Shown piece by piece: positions 63,009 through 64,000 of a stretch of DNA of 64,000 bases (positions within the stretch are counted from its first letter, which is position 1; each line of letters begins with the position of its first letter). The stretch is from positions 1 to 64,000 of the forward strand of contig JAKLFB010000027.1 of NCBI GenBank assembly GCA_022711435.1. Direction: 5' to 3'. A program made the translations under genes and the position numbers. The DNA comes from Verrucomicrobiota bacterium (GTDB lineage Bacteria > Verrucomicrobiota > Verrucomicrobiia > Limisphaerales > UBA1319). A model generated the notes under the pieces. The model was not told where the DNA came from and ran no database searches. It saw nothing but the letters and a program-made list of their open reading frames with translations.

Positions 63009-63520
63009 GGCTGTCTCCCGGCAGGTTCGACGGCTAGAAACGTGAAGGAGGGCGTGCGGCGGGACCGCTGGCGGCCAGGCTCCAGGACCAGTTCCCAGCG
63101 CCAGGCGGCCACTTGATTGCGCCGGTCGGCCATCCATCGCGACTCCTGAACACCGTCCATCTGCCATGAGCGCTTGAGCCCGCCCCCGCCCCATCGGGCC
63201 ACCTGCCGATCGCTGAACACATACACAACGGATTCGGATCCCTGCGGCACGCGCAGGATCTGGCCCCCATCCTTCCGCTCGAGCTCGATCGGGCCGGTCG
63301 CCGCACGCACGTCCGCCCGCCATCGCTCGCCGCATTGCAGCGCGCGAATCGTCTGATCCCCGAAGCGCCGCATGTCGCGCCAAAAATCCATCGCCCGATA
63401 GAACACCCCGAAGGCCAGCCCCGTCACCACGGCCAGCGAGCTGATGTACACCAGGCATTCCACCAGGGTCATGCCCCGGAACCAGCGGCGGCAGCCGGCG
63501 TCGGGCCGATCGGTCATCAT
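63005..63520 (-). CDS. Minor pseudopilin-like protein (GspJ type)
   Basis: A 171-aa protein: MMTDRPDAGCRRWFRG then MTLVECLVYISSLAVVTGLA, a prepilin-type helix with the Glu at position +5. A beta-rich C-terminal part follows (VVYVFSDRQVARWGGGGL). It is probably a minor pseudopilin of the GspJ group. The frame is open to 63619; the ATG at 63520 is chosen because it overlaps the stop of the gene at 63517 (ATGA) and because the helix then lies at the expected distance from the N-terminus. Confidence 0.75.
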   Translation of the reverse strand: MMTDRPDAGCRRWFRGMTLVECLVYISSLAVVTGLAFGVFYRAMDFWRDMRRFGDQTIRALQCGERWRADVRAATGPIELERKDGGQILRVPQGSESVVYVFSDRQVARWGGGGLKRSWQMDGVQESRWMADRRNQVAAWRWELVLEPGRQRSRRTPSFTFLAVEPAGRQP

Positions 63521-63936
63521 CGCGCGTCCTCCGGATTCGCCGGGCTCGGTAGCCGAGCCTCGCGTTGGATCGCACCCAGCCCTCGAGGGCGGTCCGGGAT
63601 CCACTCGAGCTTGACCCACGGATCATTCCGCGTGAACACGAACCTGCCTGGAGGCAGATTGGTCGCAGCCGCGGCGCGGACTGGATAGATGCGCGTGCCC
63701 GCAGGGAACGACTTCCATTCGCCCGCAGCCAGGATCTCCATCTCGCCGTCCACGATCTCCGCCGCCACCGCCCGATGATAGTATCGGCGGGCCAACTGCC
63801 GCTCCATGCCCAGCGACAGGCCCACCGGAATCAGGACGAACACCAGCAGGCTGATGGATGCCACCAGCTCCGTGGCCAGCATGCCGGCCTGCCGGGCCCG
63901 CTGGCCCGTTCGAGCGTTCGGCAACGGGATCACCAT
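63517..63936 (-). CDS. Minor pseudopilin-like protein (GspI type)
   Basis: A 139-aa protein with MVIPLPNARTGQRARQAG and then MLATELVASISLLVFVLIPV, a degenerate prepilin-type helix that keeps Glu at +5. It continues with GMERQLARRYYHRAVAAEIV and EMEILAAGEWKSFPAGTRIY, similar to GspI/PulI proteins. It precedes the GspJ-type gene (63005) and overlaps the partial gene on its other side by 7 nt, so a coupled minor-pseudopilin operon is likely. Confidence 0.7.
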   Translation of the reverse strand: MVIPLPNARTGQRARQAGMLATELVASISLLVFVLIPVGLSLGMERQLARRYYHRAVAAEIVDGEMEILAAGEWKSFPAGTRIYPVRAAAATNLPPGRFVFTRNDPWVKLEWIPDRPRGLGAIQREARLPSPANPEDAR

Positions 63937-64000
63937 AAAATCGCCTCCTCGATCAGGCGGATCAGCGGCAGAAAACAGACCAGGGCCAATCCCAGCACCA
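63930..64000 (-). CDS. Partial gene: C-terminal end of a membrane protein (secretion-system type)
   Basis: Only the last 22 codons are inside the window: VLGLALVCFLPLIRLIEEAI then LW and a TGA stop at 63932-63930. This is a hydrophobic segment with a short charged end, in frame up to the window edge. It overlaps the GspI-type start by 7 nt. It could be a GspF-type or pseudopilin-linked membrane protein; the fragment is too short to decide. Confidence 0.5.
   Translation of the reverse strand, partial: VLGLALVCFLPLIRLIEEAILW

Overview
The window looks like a chromosomal segment of a Verrucomicrobiota bacterium, probably from the Limisphaerales/Pedosphaerales side of the phylum. This rests on several signals. 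There are large 'FTLIELLVVIAI' pseudopilins, three PEP-CTERM proteins and a decayed lamin-tail surface protein. There are many Gfo/Idh, ThuA, DUF1080, PmoA-like and URO-D-like genes. The lexA gene is preceded by a TGTTC-N4-GAACA operator, the motif known for Verrucomicrobia LexA. No rRNA, tRNA, CRISPR array or complete insertion sequence was seen.

Layout. 1-0.7 kb: wreck of a REP-associated (Y1/RAYT) transposase. 0.8-8.9 kb: minus-strand genes for a DUF350-type membrane protein, a glutathionylspermidine-synthase-like ATP-grasp enzyme, an unknown protein, a GH36-like glycosidase, a sodium:solute symporter and a URO-D-family protein. 9.0-10.6 kb: a small inverted-repeat element next to a multiply broken lamin-tail gene. 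10.6-21.7 kb: RNA ligase-like phosphodiesterase, a pseudopilin, CoaB plus DUF1015, B12-dependent ribonucleotide reductase, then metK-ahcY-pldA (S-adenosylmethionine cycle and an outer-membrane phospholipase). 21.8-27 kb: oxidoreductase, PmoA-like protein, aminotransferase and aspartate kinase. 27-28 kb: a hairpin-rich spacer and a PEP-CTERM protein.

28.2-33.4 kb is the most striking part. lexA, with a LexA box ending 4 nt before its start codon, is followed by one 1504-codon open frame that joins a catalytically intact Y-family polymerase (DinB) to a C-family DnaE2-type polymerase. The joint, and a second site in the PHP domain, consist of REP-like GC-rich palindromes that were inserted without breaking the frame.

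33.5-42 kb: a 2186-aa surface protein with eleven tandem ~120-aa 'choice-of-anchor D' repeats, then two related exported proteins with different C-terminal ends. 42.2-50.5 kb: sugar isomerase-like protein, pyrR-pyrB, a small conserved protein, an oligopeptide-binding lipoprotein, and pgk-tpiA-secG. 50.5-61 kb: DUF1080 protein, DsbD-type reductase, beta-propeller/phosphoesterase fusion, tgt, an unknown gene, ThuA-like protein, a PEP-CTERM protein, a REP-like spacer and a large exported protein. 61-64 kb: gamma carbonic anhydrase, a pseudopilin, and a translationally coupled set of type II secretion/pseudopilin genes running off the window edge.

Start codons were moved downstream of the longest open frame where overlap with a neighbour (ATGA/GTGA), a signal peptide or a ribosome-binding site argued for it. 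Function calls come from recognising motifs by eye; no database search was possible.
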